Shown here: one piece after another, positions 10,128-21,479 of the stretch
Position numbering within the stretch: position 1 is the stretch's first letter
Layout: every line of letters begins with the position of its first letter
Assembly: GCA_033807775.1 (NCBI GenBank)
Contig: CM066322.1
Location: forward strand, 21,565,001 to 21,629,000
Length of the DNA: 64,000 nt
Reading direction: 5' to 3'
Origin: Saussurea involucrata
Lineage: Eukaryota > Streptophyta > Magnoliopsida > Asterales > Asteraceae
Position numbers and translations under genes: made by a program
The notes under the pieces: generated by a model
What the model saw: the letters and a program-made list of their open reading frames with translations, nothing else
The model's database searches: none
What the model was told of the DNA's origin: nothing

Positions 10128-13100
10128 GAAGTCTGGTGATTGCTAAAGGACCAGAAACTTTCTCAGCTGCAGTAGACGCCACGGAAACTGTGGAACAGGA
10201 TAAAGGGAGAAACGCTAGTGATAAAGGTATGGGAAAAAGAAAGTGGGAAGGACCACAATATGATCCAAAGAAATCCAGATTTCAGAGGTTTGATAACCGT
10301 CCGCCTTTCCGACCAGCGGAAAGACCCTGTCCGAAATGCAATCGTATCCACCAAGGAAATTGTCAAGTTGATCCTCGGGTTTGTTATAGGTGTGAGAAGA
10401 CCGAACATGTTTCTAAAGACTGTCGAGTAACGCGGTTTTGTTTCTCGTGTAATTCTCCGGATCACATTCAGTCTGATTGTCCAAGGGGAAGAGTACAACA
10501 AGGGGGTACGTCGGGGAAACCAGCGGGTGTTAGACCAGTAGTACAAAGGCCAGAGCAACCAAGAGCAAGGGGTCGTGCATTTCAGATGACAGCTCAAGAA
10601 GCGGAGGAAACTCCGGATGTGGTTACAGGTACATTTTTAATAAACTCTACACGTGCTAAAGTGTTATTTGACTTCGGTGCAAACCGATCGTTCGTATCTC
10701 CTTCATTTGCTGCTTATATGCATTTAAAGCCTAAAGTGTTAGATCATGCTTTAATGGTAGATACTGCAAATGATAATCAAGTATCGGTTAAAGAGGTATT
10801 TGATAGTTGTGTGATAAATATAGAGGGGTATGGAGTACCTATTCAACTATTTCCTATAGCTTTGATCGAGTTTGATGTGGTAGTGGGAATGGATTGGTTA
10901 GCCGAGAATCAGGCTAGCATAGTTTGTGATAAGAAGTTGATAAATGTTGTCTTGCCTGAGAGGGGACCGGTAGTGATTTATGGTGACCGTAGAAATCATC
11001 AGTCTTGCATTATATCTATGTTAAAAGCTCGTAAGTGTGTCAGCAAAGGTTGCCCGAGTTACTTAGCTTATGTGATAGATATTAAGCTAGAAAAGAATAA
11101 GTTGGAAGATATTCCTGTTGTCCGTGAATTTCCAGAAGTTTTCCCCGAAGACTTGAATAGTCTTCCTCCCGTTAGACAAGTAGAGTTTGGTATATATCTG
11201 ATTCCTGGAGCCGCTCCTGTAGCCCGTGCATCGTATCGTTTAGCACCTCCAGAGATGAAAGAAATGATGACACAACTACAAGACCTATCCGATAAGGGCT
11301 TCATCAGACCCAGTTCTTCGCCGTGGGGTGCACCAGTCTTGTTTGTGAAAAAGAAGGATGGCTCGATGAGAATATGTATTGATTACCGGGAACTGAATAA
11401 TCGCACGATCAAGAACAAGTATCCGCTTCCCAGAATTGATGACCTCTTCGATCAATTAGTTGGAGCTTGTTATTTCTCCAAGATTGATCTAAGATCTGGT
11501 TATCATCAACTGAAGGTTAAAGAAGAAGACGTTCTGAAAACTGCTTTTCGCACGAGGTACAGTCACTATGAATTCCTGGTGATGCCATTTAGACTGACGA
11601 ACGCTCCAGCTGCTTTTATGGACCTAATGAACCGAGTATGTAAGCCATATCTCGATAAATTTGTTATTATATTTATCGATGATATCCTTATCTATTCCCG
11701 ATCCAAAGAAGAGCACGCACAACATCTTCGTTTGATTCTGGAGTTGCTGAAGAAAGAAAATTTGTATGCTAAATTTTCTAAATGTGAATTCTGGCTGCGG
11801 GAAGTTTAATTTCTTGGGCATGTAGTTTCTGAGAAAGGTATTCAAGTTGATCCGATGAAAGTGGAGGCAATTGAAAAGTGGGAACCACCGAAAACGCCAA
11901 CTGAAGTACGAAGTTTTCTGGGTTTAGCCGGGTATTATCGAAAGTTTATAAAAGATTTCTCGCGTATCGCTACTTCTCTCACTAAGCTGACCCGAAAGAA
12001 TCTAAAGTTTGAATGGAAAGCAGAACAGGATGAAGCATTCCGAATATTGAAAGAGAAACTCTGTAGCGCGCCGATATTAGCATTACCTGAAGGTTCCGAT
12101 GATTTTGTTGTTTACAGTGATGCTTCCAAACTGGGATTGGGTTGTGTACTAATGCAGCGTGGGAAGGTTATCACTTATGCTTCTCATCAACTAAAGGATC
12201 ATGAACGGCACTGTCCTACACACGACATGGAACTTGCAGCAATTGTGTTCGCGCTAAAGATTTGGAGACACTATCTTTATGGTTCTAAATGTCAAATTTT
12301 TACTGATCATAAGAGTCTTCAACATCTTTTCAATCAGCGGGAATTAAATATGAGGCAAAGAAGATGGCTAGAACTGGTGAATGATTATGACTGTGAAATT
12401 CTTTATCATCCGGGAAAGGCGAATGTGGTAGCTGATGCACTGAGTCATCAAGAAAGGAGTGGAACAATAAAAGCCATTGCACTAAGAGCTGAACTTCTAC
12501 CTAACATCTTTGACGAATTGCAGAAGTGTCAAGTAGAAGCCTATCAAGAAGAACAATTGAAATCAGAAAGGTTAGTGGGGATATCAGCATCACTCGTAAA
12601 AGACGATCGTGGGTTACTGTGTCTGGGAAACAGAATCTGGGTGCCCCGTTTGGGTGGTTTACGTGATCAGGTACTACAAGAAGCTCATCAATCCCGTTTC
12701 TCTATTCATCCCGGTACGAATAAGATGTATAAAGATTTAAAACAATTTTATTGGTGGCCGGGAATAAAAAGAAGCATTACTCAGCATGTGGAAGGTTGTA
12801 CTACTTGTAAGAAGGTAAAGATTGAACATCAAAAGCCGTTTGGTCAGTTGCAACGGTTAGAAATACCTATGTGGAAATGGGATCAGATTACTACGGATTT
12901 CATCACGAAGCTACCAAGGACTCCGAAGGGATTTGATGCCATTTGGGTAATTGTTGACAGATTGACGAAGTCTGCTCACTTCCTGCCAATAAAAGAAACT
13001 TATTCGTTGGAAAAGTTAGCCAAGTTGTATATCGACGAAATAGTAACTCGACATGGAATCCAAATTTCGATTATCTCTGATCGTGATAGTCGTTTTACTT

Positions 13101-13216
13101 CAAGGTTCTAGAGGAGTTTTCAAAAAGAAATGGGTACACAGATAAAGTTAAGTACAGCGTATCATCCTCAAACTGACGGCCAGAGTGAATGAACGATTCA
13201 GACTTTAGAAGATATG
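10128..13216 (+). pseudogene. gag-pol: Element A gag 3' part, protease, RT, RNase H and integrase N-terminal half
   Basis: Three zinc knuckles come first (CPKCNRIHQGNC, CYRCEKTEHVSKDC, CFSCNSPDHIQSDC). The aspartic protease site reads DFGA where element F has DSGA, so the active-site Ser is lost. RT follows with FIDD at the catalytic YxDD position, then RNase H (VVYSDASKLGLGC), then the integrase zinc finger (H-H-C-C, ending CTTCKK) and the first catalytic Asp in TTDFI. One frame is kept throughout, with stops at 11807-11809, 13109-13111 and 13190-13192. LTR C interrupts it at 13217. Confidence 0.9.
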
Positions 13217-13504
13217 TGAAACACCCTAAAAACAGGGTCAATTTAAACCTTGAAATTTACCACAAGTTATGATAAAAACTTTCAAACTTATATAACCCGA
13301 GGATCAAATGTAAGGTTTCTATATACAAACGTCATTACTTAAATAACTTATTAATCTAATCATAACGTAACAATCAGATTAATCCAGTTATCTAAACAAC
13401 CGTCCCAAAAGCATCACAGAATATCTAGATCCTCCGGTATCTCTAAGTCTGAATCTTTCCAAAAGTTCTCTTCTCTCATTCCCGCTACTTCCCGGAGCTT
13501 GTAC

Positions 13505-14602
13505 CTGGTAAAAAGATTCAACTTGAAACATTAGGCTTTCGCCTAGTGAGGATACTCAAATCAAAAAATATTTAATAATTAAAACATGAACATATAACTC
13601 AAACCTGTTCTTACCCATCTTACCGTACGACAGCTCTTTTCCAAATCAGGGAAATCTACCCCATTCTCATACATACGACTAACTCATCTAGTCATAATAA
13701 CAACTTTAAGAATTTACTATGAATCATCTCAGATTCATGGTCAATCTTTAAACACAAGAAATTACAAGTCAAAACCTGCCTATTTCTTAATCAGGAAATA
13801 GAGATTACAAATTACTTTATGCCTATCTCAGATCTTCCTCTCATCACTGGGAAATCTCCGATCTTCCTAAATCGAAATGGGAATCATTAAGCAAAATCTG
13901 CTTGTTCCACATTCCACCTCAGAATCAATGGTCCCCATGGGATTATAATATCGCGATACTCAAATCGAGACTCATGATTCAAGGTACACCCAATTACTAA
14001 AATTACACCCCTTTGGTCTATGGCGAGTAATCGGTTCCCATCATACCGTACCCAAGTGCCCTCGGTGACCGGATGCCTATTTTAGTAAAAGCACATAATC
14101 ACATAGTACAATGTATGTAATAATCGATACTACTATATGCGTCCAGCATACAATATATCATTTCTCCGAACATATTCTTTATATATATCAATAAAGAATA
14201 TTAATAACTCCTCGTCTCAATATCTTTACTATCTCTTCTCTTTAACTTAGCATAGAAGTTAATATCTCAATTGTTAATCTACATTTTGTACTCATAAGTA
14301 GATCTTAATAATTTATCTTAATGAAGCTTCAAATCGTATTCAGAATTCATAATCATATTACAGATTTCATATAGCACTTAATCATACTCGACATACAAGA
14401 ATAATGATAAATACTAGTTTATCAACTTCATAATTAACTCATCTTAGAACTTTAGCATGAAATCAACATAACACAACTTTTAATCGATCTCTTGGCTTAT
14501 CTCTAATTTAATCAAGTCCATATAAAACATATTCATGCATACATATAAAACATCTAATTCAAGATTAATTACTGAATTTTAAAGAGAGTTGAATAAACTC
14601 AC
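13505..14602 (-). promoter_or_regulatory. Candidate LTR-borne intron with hairpin, solo LTR C
   Basis: On the minus strand the donor is GCAG|GTGAGTTT (first base 14602) and the acceptor is TACCAG|GT (last base 13505). The hairpin TAGGC-TTTC-GCCTA lies at 13532-13545, 27 nt before the acceptor and preceded by CTCAC. Confidence 0.45.
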
Positions 14603-15343
14603 CTGCTATGAAATTGCACTTCTTTTTTAATTCTTTTTAAAACTTGTAGGGACTCCTTTCTTTACTACCACAGATTACTGAAATGTCCAATTTACATAAA
14701 CTGATATTAATTAATGAAACAGAACCTTTCACAACTGAAAATCCTTAATCTCTTAAAATTACATCTCAAGTGTAAAGCCCGTATCCCGGTAGGTAATTTC
14801 CTTGTATTAATTCTTATTAAAAGTTTTATTTAACGTGGTTATTGACGGGGTTAACGGAAGTGGCTAAATGTTAAAATCCTAAGTTATGTAGAAAATGGAA
14901 ATACCTTAAAAACCTAGGGACTAAAAGTGGTTTTTGTCATTTAAGTTTGCATGGGGAACGAATTGTTGTTGAACCGACCCCCCTACTTAGTGATTTCTCG
15001 TTTTCTCTCTCTCGCAAACACACTAACCAAAACCCTATTTTCTTTCTCCCTAGTTACGGCCCTTTCCCTTCCCCTTATTCGTTCGGCCGTGAGTGAAAAA
15101 GAACGAGAGAGAGAGAGAGTCGGCAAAAGAAAGAGAGAGGGAGAGTTCGCCGGAAAGAGAGCTCGCCGAAGAAAGAGAGAGACGCCGGAAAGAGGAGGGT
15201 GACGCCGTCGTTTTGCTGCCGGAAAAGAGGAGGAAGAAGGGTTCGTCGAGGTAAGTTTGTTTCCTTCCCGTTGTCGTCGTTTGCCTAAGGTCCGCCGTAA
15301 ATAACCACCACCACCGCCGCAGCCACGGCTGCCGGCGGTGGGG

Positions 15344-16108
15344 TGTCAGGATCGATTCTTAACAAGAATTAAACTTCTTAGAAACAGAATTTAGAGAATC
15401 TTGCGGAATAGAACTCTAAATCAATTAAAGAACAATCAATAGAATTCAACACACTGTATATATCAAACTGTATTACTCACAAGCTTTACACCAAACCTCA
15501 ATCTTGTTGAACAGGCTCAACAAGACAACTTCTACTTCTCTAGAAATAGGATCTACGATCTTGAGGTTAATTCTCTCTGAATAGCTAAACAACCTTTTGA
15601 ATAACTGTTCTCTATATCGTGTATCTTGTGTTTTTTTATTCTAATAGCTATCAATACTATTTATACAAAAGTAATTACAAGATAACTATCAAAAGTAAAT
15701 TGATCTTCTGAATCTTCGTTAAACATATCTTGATCAATTCCTTCTTTGTCTCCAAAAGTATCGCATACCAAACTTATCAAGTCAGCAGTATTAACAATGA
15801 TTTGACTTAGCAGCATTAACGAACCTTCAGCAGTATTAACCTTCACAGTCTTCTAGCAGTGGTAACTCAGCTCAGCAGTACTAACCATGTCTTGCAGTAG
15901 TAATTTGGTCTAGCAGTACTAACCATGTATACGCAGTAGTAATTTGGTCTAGCAGTACTAACCTTGTCTAGCAGTAGTAACCTTGCCTAGCAGTAGTAAC
16001 TTCGTCTAGCAGTAGTAACCTTGCATAAGCAGTAGTAATGAAGAACTGGCAGTAGTAAAATTGTCTTGGCAGTACTAACCATACTTAGCATATCTTCAGT
16101 TCCCAACA
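15344..16108 (-). mobile_element. 3' LTR of E
   Basis: It is identical to 25798-26562 except at two sites (gctttaca versus gctataca; ataagcag versus ataagaag). It carries a dozen gcagta(g/t)taac-type motifs between 15783 and 16080. Confidence 0.95.
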
Positions 16109-16121
16109 ATCTCCCCCTAAC
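16109..16121 (-). other. Polypurine tract of E
   Basis: TTAGGGGGAGAT on the minus strand directly abuts the 3' LTR. It primes plus-strand DNA synthesis. Confidence 0.85.
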
Positions 16122-16170
16122 TTGACTTTTAGGAAAAGAAGTCAAGTTCTTCAGATGATGCTTCCAAAAC

Positions 16171-19119
16171 TTAATCATACATGCCTAGATTAGGATTCAA
16201 TCCCAGACTTTGATTGAGAATCCTTTTTACCAAGAATCTACCCATTGCTGAATCCTTGTTGCAGGTCAACTTAGCATGTAGCATTCCTTTCAGCCTCTTC
16301 ATGCTGTGATTGTATATTTCATCCACCAGATAGTATTCTTGAGTCGCAGAGTCAAGGGAGATGACATATACTCCACAATTTTCATAGAGCATCCAGTTGG
16401 TTACTGCTTGAAAAGGTCTTGCTGTTATGTGCTGAACTACTTCTGGTCTGAACATTAGGCATAGGTATTCTAACACCATCTTTGTGATAGACATACCTCT
16501 TTCTGTCAACATGTTACCATAGATCTGCATGCCTACTTTGAACATCTCTTCCAGGTCAGATCTTGAGCATCTTCTTATGACTTGTCCCCATGTTCTGTAG
16601 ACTTCAAACTGCCCATCAGCTCTCTTGAGTCTGATATACTCCTTTCTCTCATCTATCAATGTATCCCAGTGACTGATTTCAGGAGGTTTTGAATCTAATG
16701 GAGTCACTTTGATTGGTTCAGTATCAACCATAGTGATGTACAAGTCACATTGTTCATTGCTAAGTGATTGTGCATTACTGGATTGACCTGTCTTACTATC
16801 TCCTTGTCCTTCATCCTTGGCAACTTCTTCCTTTTCTTTCTCTTCTACCACTGGTTTCTCAACAGGTTCTACCCTTTGCTTCTTTACACACTTCTTTTTA
16901 GTAGCCACAGACTTTGTTCTCTTTCTGCTGAAAGCCATCTTTGCATCCTTAGTTTCTTCCTGTTTCTTGGCAGTTGGAGGTGTATCATGTTTGGCTTTGA
17001 TTAAAGCCTCTGCAACCTCCACTTCTTCTACTGTAAGCTTCTCTGTTACTGTTTCAGCTTCTGTCTCTGTTACTGCTTTCTTTGTAGATTGAGCAGCATT
17101 AACTGTTTCTGCTGCTTGCTTAGAGTCAGCAGCATTAACAGTTTCTGCTGCTACTTCAGTTTCAGGCTCTTTCTCTGTTACTGCTGCTTTCAAGATTTTT
17201 GTTACTACTTCTTGTATGATTTCTGCTGCTTCATGAACATTTGCAGCATTAACAGTTTCTGCTTCAACTTCAGTTACTGCTTCTTTTGGAACTTCAGCTT
17301 CAACTTCAGTTACTGCTTCTTTTGGAACTTCAGTTACTGCTGCCTTTACAGTTTCTGCTTCTTTAACAAGCTCTTCCACCTTTTCTGTCTCCCCCTTATT
17401 CTGTGCACTGGACTCCCCCTTAAACTGTGCATTATCAATTTCCATCTCAGTCTCCATCTGAACTGTCTCCCCCTCAACTTGTAGACCCTTCATATTCAGT
17501 TCTGCTTCTGATTCTGACTCTGACTCCCCCTTTTTGGGAGCATCATCAGTTGGAATTCTTCTTCTCAGCACAAATCTTGCCTTTTTCTTTCTGTGCAACA
17601 ACTTGGTGACCATCTTCTTGAGCTTCTCAATTTGAGACTGTTGGTACGTGACCACAGTCTTCAGTTGCTCAATCTCCTTCTTCTGTGCCATAACATCCAA
17701 GTTGACATTTCCAATGGTTTCCATCAATTCAACATAGTTATATCTATCCTCACCTTGTTTAGAAGTGTTTACCTTCTTTACAGGATCACTGGAAGTAGCC
17801 ATCAATTCCTCTTTGTTATGTCTATCCTCACCCTTTTTAGAAGTTTTTACCTTCTTTAAGGGATCCTTGGAAGTTTTAGAAGAAGCCTTCTGCCTAGCAG
17901 AAGCACTAACTGCCCCCTTGGTTTCTTGGCACCTGGGTCCTCCTAATGATTTCTCATTTAGAGTTGCCATGGGGAAGGTCTTATTTATGTTACCACTGTC
18001 CTTCTCTGTGCTAGCAGAAGTAGTGGCAGCCTTAGCACCCATATGCTCATCCTTCTCCTTAGAGAGCACCTTCTTGGGGTTGGGAGACACCCCTGTGGTT
18101 TCCCTGTTGATATTCTCAATTGGAGAATGCTCCAACTGAGGGCTTAAAGGCTTAGGGCTCTGAGTAGGTACATCAAGGGAAGGAACCTTGTGCACCTTTC
18201 TTCTTTGAAACTTGTTGGATAAAGCAGGAGTGGGCTTTTGAAGTATGTGCTGAGGGATATTTATAGTGAGTGAAGGTGGGGTTTGGTCATCAGTGGGATG
18301 ATCTAATGAGGGCCTTGATCCTGATGCCATACCTTCAGAGGGGTGGGACACAACCATCATTGTAGAGAACAATGGTGTGTCAACTCCTTCCGAGTCCCTA
18401 GGAAGTCTTTTCATATTTGAAAAAACCTTCCCTTTAGGGGATTTGGGTACATATACCTCAGTAAACTGAGGTAAGTCCATCAATTCCTTGTTAATAACTT
18501 CTTGCACAAACCTTGGATACATGTAAAAGCTCTTTTTGGATTCCAAGTTTGATACAAGATCATTAAAGATCATTGCTGAAAAATTGTACTTTCTGGCAGT
18601 GGATAAGCAGACCAAGGCATATGCAATGGGACTGCTGAACTCACTCCATCCAGTAGTTTTCTTGGAAATACAGTGCATCAGGGTATGAACAAGAAATCTC
18701 CATTGGTTGAAAAAATTTGACTTGTAGAATTTAAAAACACCAATGGGACCTTCATACCCCATTCTTTGTAAAGTCGAATATAAGTCATCAGAAGATAGAG
18801 AGGTTATACCTGAGGCATCATCCAAGTGAAGAGAGATGCGAATAACCTCTTCTGTGACTTTCAAGGGTTTATCACAAACCCTTGTTCGAATGGTTTTCTG
18901 CCCTTCTTCGAAACTAACAGTGGCATTCTCCCAAAATTGCGTCTGATGTTCGATATAGATGGTTGGGCTCACCGTTAGGGCATAGGAGATGTGCGAGGAT
19001 TTAAGAAAATCGACGATATCGTGGAATCCCGCAGCTTGTTTCGGCTTCTGAAGCATGGCTATTTCATTGTGCTCATCAACAAACTCCATGATTCCTGAGG
19101 ATTCTTGAAAGAAAAACAC
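16171..19119 (-). CDS. Extra ORF of Copia element E, function unknown
   Basis: An intact 982-codon frame lies between RNase H and the 3' LTR; translation may start at 19119 or at the next Met, 19089 (MEFVDEHNEIAM). Residues about 20-240 form a folded-looking domain (QWRFLVHTLMHCISKKTTGW, MYPRFVQEVI). A low-complexity Ser/Lys/Glu middle (250-760) includes a predicted coiled coil (VMAQKKEIEQLKTVVTYQQS) and a basic patch (HRKKKARFVLRRR). Residues 800-982 form a second ordered domain (NWMLYENCGVYVISL). From memory, the first domain resembles proteins annotated repeatedly in Asteraceae genomes, sometimes as longin-like. I see no signal peptide or clear membrane segment, so an envelope role is not supported. 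Its position matches the env-like ORF of SIRE elements. Val-Asn-Ala-Ala repeats near 600-670 are coded by the element's own gcagtattaac motif. Confidence 0.8.
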   Translation of the reverse strand: MFFFQESSGIMEFVDEHNEIAMLQKPKQAAGFHDIVDFLKSSHISYALTVSPTIYIEHQTQFWENATVSFEEGQKTIRTRVCDKPLKVTEEVIRISLHLDDASGITSLSSDDLYSTLQRMGYEGPIGVFKFYKSNFFNQWRFLVHTLMHCISKKTTGWSEFSSPIAYALVCLSTARKYNFSAMIFNDLVSNLESKKSFYMYPRFVQEVINKELMDLPQFTEVYVPKSPKGKVFSNMKRLPRDSEGVDTPLFSTMMVVSHPSEGMASGSRPSLDHPTDDQTPPSLTINIPQHILQKPTPALSNKFQRRKVHKVPSLDVPTQSPKPLSPQLEHSPIENINRETTGVSPNPKKVLSKEKDEHMGAKAATTSASTEKDSGNINKTFPMATLNEKSLGGPRCQETKGAVSASARQKASSKTSKDPLKKVKTSKKGEDRHNKEELMATSSDPVKKVNTSKQGEDRYNYVELMETIGNVNLDVMAQKKEIEQLKTVVTYQQSQIEKLKKMVTKLLHRKKKARFVLRRRIPTDDAPKKGESESESEAELNMKGLQVEGETVQMETEMEIDNAQFKGESSAQNKGETEKVEELVKEAETVKAAVTEVPKEAVTEVEAEVPKEAVTEVEAETVNAANVHEAAEIIQEVVTKILKAAVTEKEPETEVAAETVNAADSKQAAETVNAAQSTKKAVTETEAETVTEKLTVEEVEVAEALIKAKHDTPPTAKKQEETKDAKMAFSRKRTKSVATKKKCVKKQRVEPVEKPVVEEKEKEEVAKDEGQGDSKTGQSSNAQSLSNEQCDLYITMVDTEPIKVTPLDSKPPEISHWDTLIDERKEYIRLKRADGQFEVYRTWGQVIRRCSRSDLEEMFKVGMQIYGNMLTERGMSITKMVLEYLCLMFRPEVVQHITARPFQAVTNWMLYENCGVYVISLDSATQEYYLVDEIYNHSMKRLKGMLHAKLTCNKDSAMGRFLVKRILNQSLGLNPNLGMYD

Positions 19120-19236
19120 AAAGATTCTGGGGAGAATAGGTTAGAACGAGAGAGAAGAAGTTAATGCGAAGAGTCGTTATGAACTTTGGCGGGCAAACAG
19201 GGGTATTTATTGCAGTATTTGCCCTAGATTATCAAA

Positions 19237-19611
19237 AGCAATATTAACGACATAAGCAGTATTAACTACCGAGCAGTATTAACTGCAAGGCAGTATTAAC
19301 TACGTAGCAGCATTAACTACCAAGCAGTATTAACTACCAAGCAGTATTAACTACGAAACAGTATTAACTACACAAGCAGTATTAACTACGAAGCAGTATT
19401 AACTACACAAGCAGTATTAACTACGAAGCAGTATTAACTACACAAGCAGTATTAACTGCTGAGCAGTATTAACTACACAAGCAGTATTAACTGCTGAGCA
19501 GTATTAACTACCCAAGCAGTATTAACTGCACAAGCAGTAGTAACTACTAGAACACAGGCAGTAGTAACTCTGCACTAGCAGTAGTAACGCTGCACAGGCA
19601 GTAGTAACTAC
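19237..19611. repeat. GCAGTATTAAC array between pol and the extra ORF of E
   Basis: I count 21 copies of gcagta(t/g)taac with 5-10 bp variable spacers. The last four are the gtagtaac variant also used in the LTRs. It lies upstream of the extra ORF and might act in its expression. Confidence 0.92.
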
Positions 19612-19724
19612 ACTTACACTTTTCTGCACTTGGTAATCTGAGGGAAACAGAGGAACCTGAGAAAGAAAGTTAGTAGCACCAAATATATGAAGAAATACAG
19701 GTATAAAAACAGAAAGTCATAAAT

Positions 19725-21479
19725 TTATTCTAGGTTGATCATGCCCACACTTGTTACCAAAAAGGTGAATCTACCCACATCAAAAGCTTTTGTGAATAGA
19801 TCAGCAAACTGGTCATTTGTATGAACTTTAGCAACCTGAATTAATTTCTTTTCATTGCAATCTCTTATAAAGTGATACCTTATCTCTATATGCTTTGTTT
19901 TTGAGTGTTTGACTGGATTATTAACAATGCTAATAGCACTGTTGTTATCAATGAAGATTGGAGTGTGAAGAAATGTTACCCCATAGTCCAACATCTGATT
20001 CTGAATCCATAGAACCTGAGAGCAGCAGCTTGCAGCAGCTATGTACTCAGCCTCTGTGGTAGATAAGGACACTGTGGTTTGTTTCTTACACTGCCAAGAT
20101 ACTAGTCTTGAACCCAAAAACTGACATCCACCTGAAGTGGACTTCCTATCCATGTTGGCTCCACCCAAATCACTATCTGAATATGCAAGCAAGTCAAAAG
20201 AGGATTCATGAGGATACCAGAGACCTAATCTAGGTTGCCCTTTTAAGTATCTGAATATTCTCTTGACAGCATGAAGGTGTGATTGCTTAGGAGAAACCTG
20301 AAATCTGGCACAAACACAGACTGAAAACATAATATCTGGTCTAGAGGCTGTGAGATACATGAGAGATCCAATCATTGATCTGTAATGATGGACATCCACA
20401 TCCTCCCCCTCAAGATCTGCAGTGATCTGTTTATGTGTTTCCATTGGAGTGCTTGCTGGCTTTGAGTCTGATAAACCAAACTTGTCCAGGATGTCTTTCA
20501 CATACTTGGATTGGCTAATAAAAATCCCATCTTTCCTCTGTTTTACCTGAAGCCCAAGAAAGAATGTAAGTTCTCCCATGGAACTCATCTTGAAGCTTTT
20601 GTGCATCAATTCTTCAAACTCTTTACACATTTGATCATTGGTGGATCCAAAGATGATGTCATCCACATAGATCTGAACAAGTAATGTACCTCTCTTTCTC
20701 CTCTTGATAAACAGTGTCTTGTCAATTACTCCTCTTTCAAAGTCATTTTTCAAGAGATAGGTAGACAGAGTGTCATACCATGCTCTTGGAGCTTGATGCA
20801 AACCATAAAGAGCCTTCTTCAGCTTGTATACTCTGTCAGGGTGCAATGGATTCTCAAATCCAGGGGGTTGACAGACATATACTTCTTCCTCAATACTTCC
20901 ATACAGAAATGCACTTTTGACATCCATTTGGTACACTTTGAACTTCATGTATGAGGCATAGGCTAGAAATAACCTGATTGCTTCAATCCTTGCCACAGGA
21001 GCAAAGACTTCCTCATAATCTATTCCTTCTTCCTGAGTGTACCCTTGTGCAACCAGTCTAGCTTTGTTTCTGATCACAATCCCTCTGTCATCCTTCTTGT
21101 TCCTGAAAATCCACTTGGTGCCAATTGCTCTATGACCTTTTGGAAGGTCTACCAAGTCCCAAACATCCTGTAACTTGAACTGTAGCAGCTCCTCTTGCAT
21201 TGCCTCTATCCAGCTTGGGTCTTTCATAGCATCATAAGCCTTTTTGGGCTCAATCTGGGACAGAAAGCAAGTAAGAACAGTATTAACTGTATTTTGCTGC
21301 TCTTGCAATTCTTGGAGTCTGCTTTGCTTTCTAGTCATCATGGGAGATGCAATATCTCCAATCACCAACTCAGGAGGATGATTTTTCTGAGTTCTTGTTG
21401 GATGACCAGCTTCCTCTTGTATGTTCTCATCCAGATTTGATTCATTTAATTCTGGATTTGTTTCTGCTTCTTCAGTCAC
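19725..21479 (-). CDS. pol: Copia E reverse transcriptase and RNase H
   Basis: An open frame of 584 codons in the same frame as the upstream integrase block, separated from it by one TAG at 21480-21482. RT motifs are KARLVAQGYTQ, QMDVKSAFLYG and the catalytic IYVDDIIFGS. RNase H shows YSDSDLGGANMDRKSTSG, TTEAEYIAA and DLFTKAF. The polymerase copies element RNA into DNA in the particle, and RNase H removes the template. No catalytic residue is visibly lost. Confidence 0.92.
   Translation of the reverse strand: MTEEAETNPELNESNLDENIQEEAGHPTRTQKNHPPELVIGDIASPMMTRKQSRLQELQEQQNTVNTVLTCFLSQIEPKKAYDAMKDPSWIEAMQEELLQFKLQDVWDLVDLPKGHRAIGTKWIFRNKKDDRGIVIRNKARLVAQGYTQEEGIDYEEVFAPVARIEAIRLFLAYASYMKFKVYQMDVKSAFLYGSIEEEVYVCQPPGFENPLHPDRVYKLKKALYGLHQAPRAWYDTLSTYLLKNDFERGVIDKTLFIKRRKRGTLLVQIYVDDIIFGSTNDQMCKEFEELMHKSFKMSSMGELTFFLGLQVKQRKDGIFISQSKYVKDILDKFGLSDSKPASTPMETHKQITADLEGEDVDVHHYRSMIGSLMYLTASRPDIMFSVCVCARFQVSPKQSHLHAVKRIFRYLKGQPRLGLWYPHESSFDLLAYSDSDLGGANMDRKSTSGGCQFLGSRLVSWQCKKQTTVSLSTTEAEYIAAASCCSQVLWIQNQMLDYGVTFLHTPIFIDNNSAISIVNNPVKHSKTKHIEIRYHFIRDCNEKKLIQVAKVHTNDQFADLFTKAFDVGRFTFLVTSVGMINLE

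Noticed and set aside
16768..18139. Long plus-strand frames opposite the E extra ORF
   Set aside because: They are antisense shadows rich in Ser, Phe, Cys and Leu, created by the Glu/Lys-rich codons of the real minus-strand ORF.
16171..19119. Envelope glycoprotein in Copia E
   Set aside because: There is no signal peptide, transmembrane helix or Cys-rich ectodomain; position alone is not enough.
19237..19611. Regularly spaced short repeats resembling a CRISPR array
   Set aside because: The repeats are 11 bp with 5-10 bp spacers that are themselves repeated, there are no cas genes, and the context is a plant retrotransposon.
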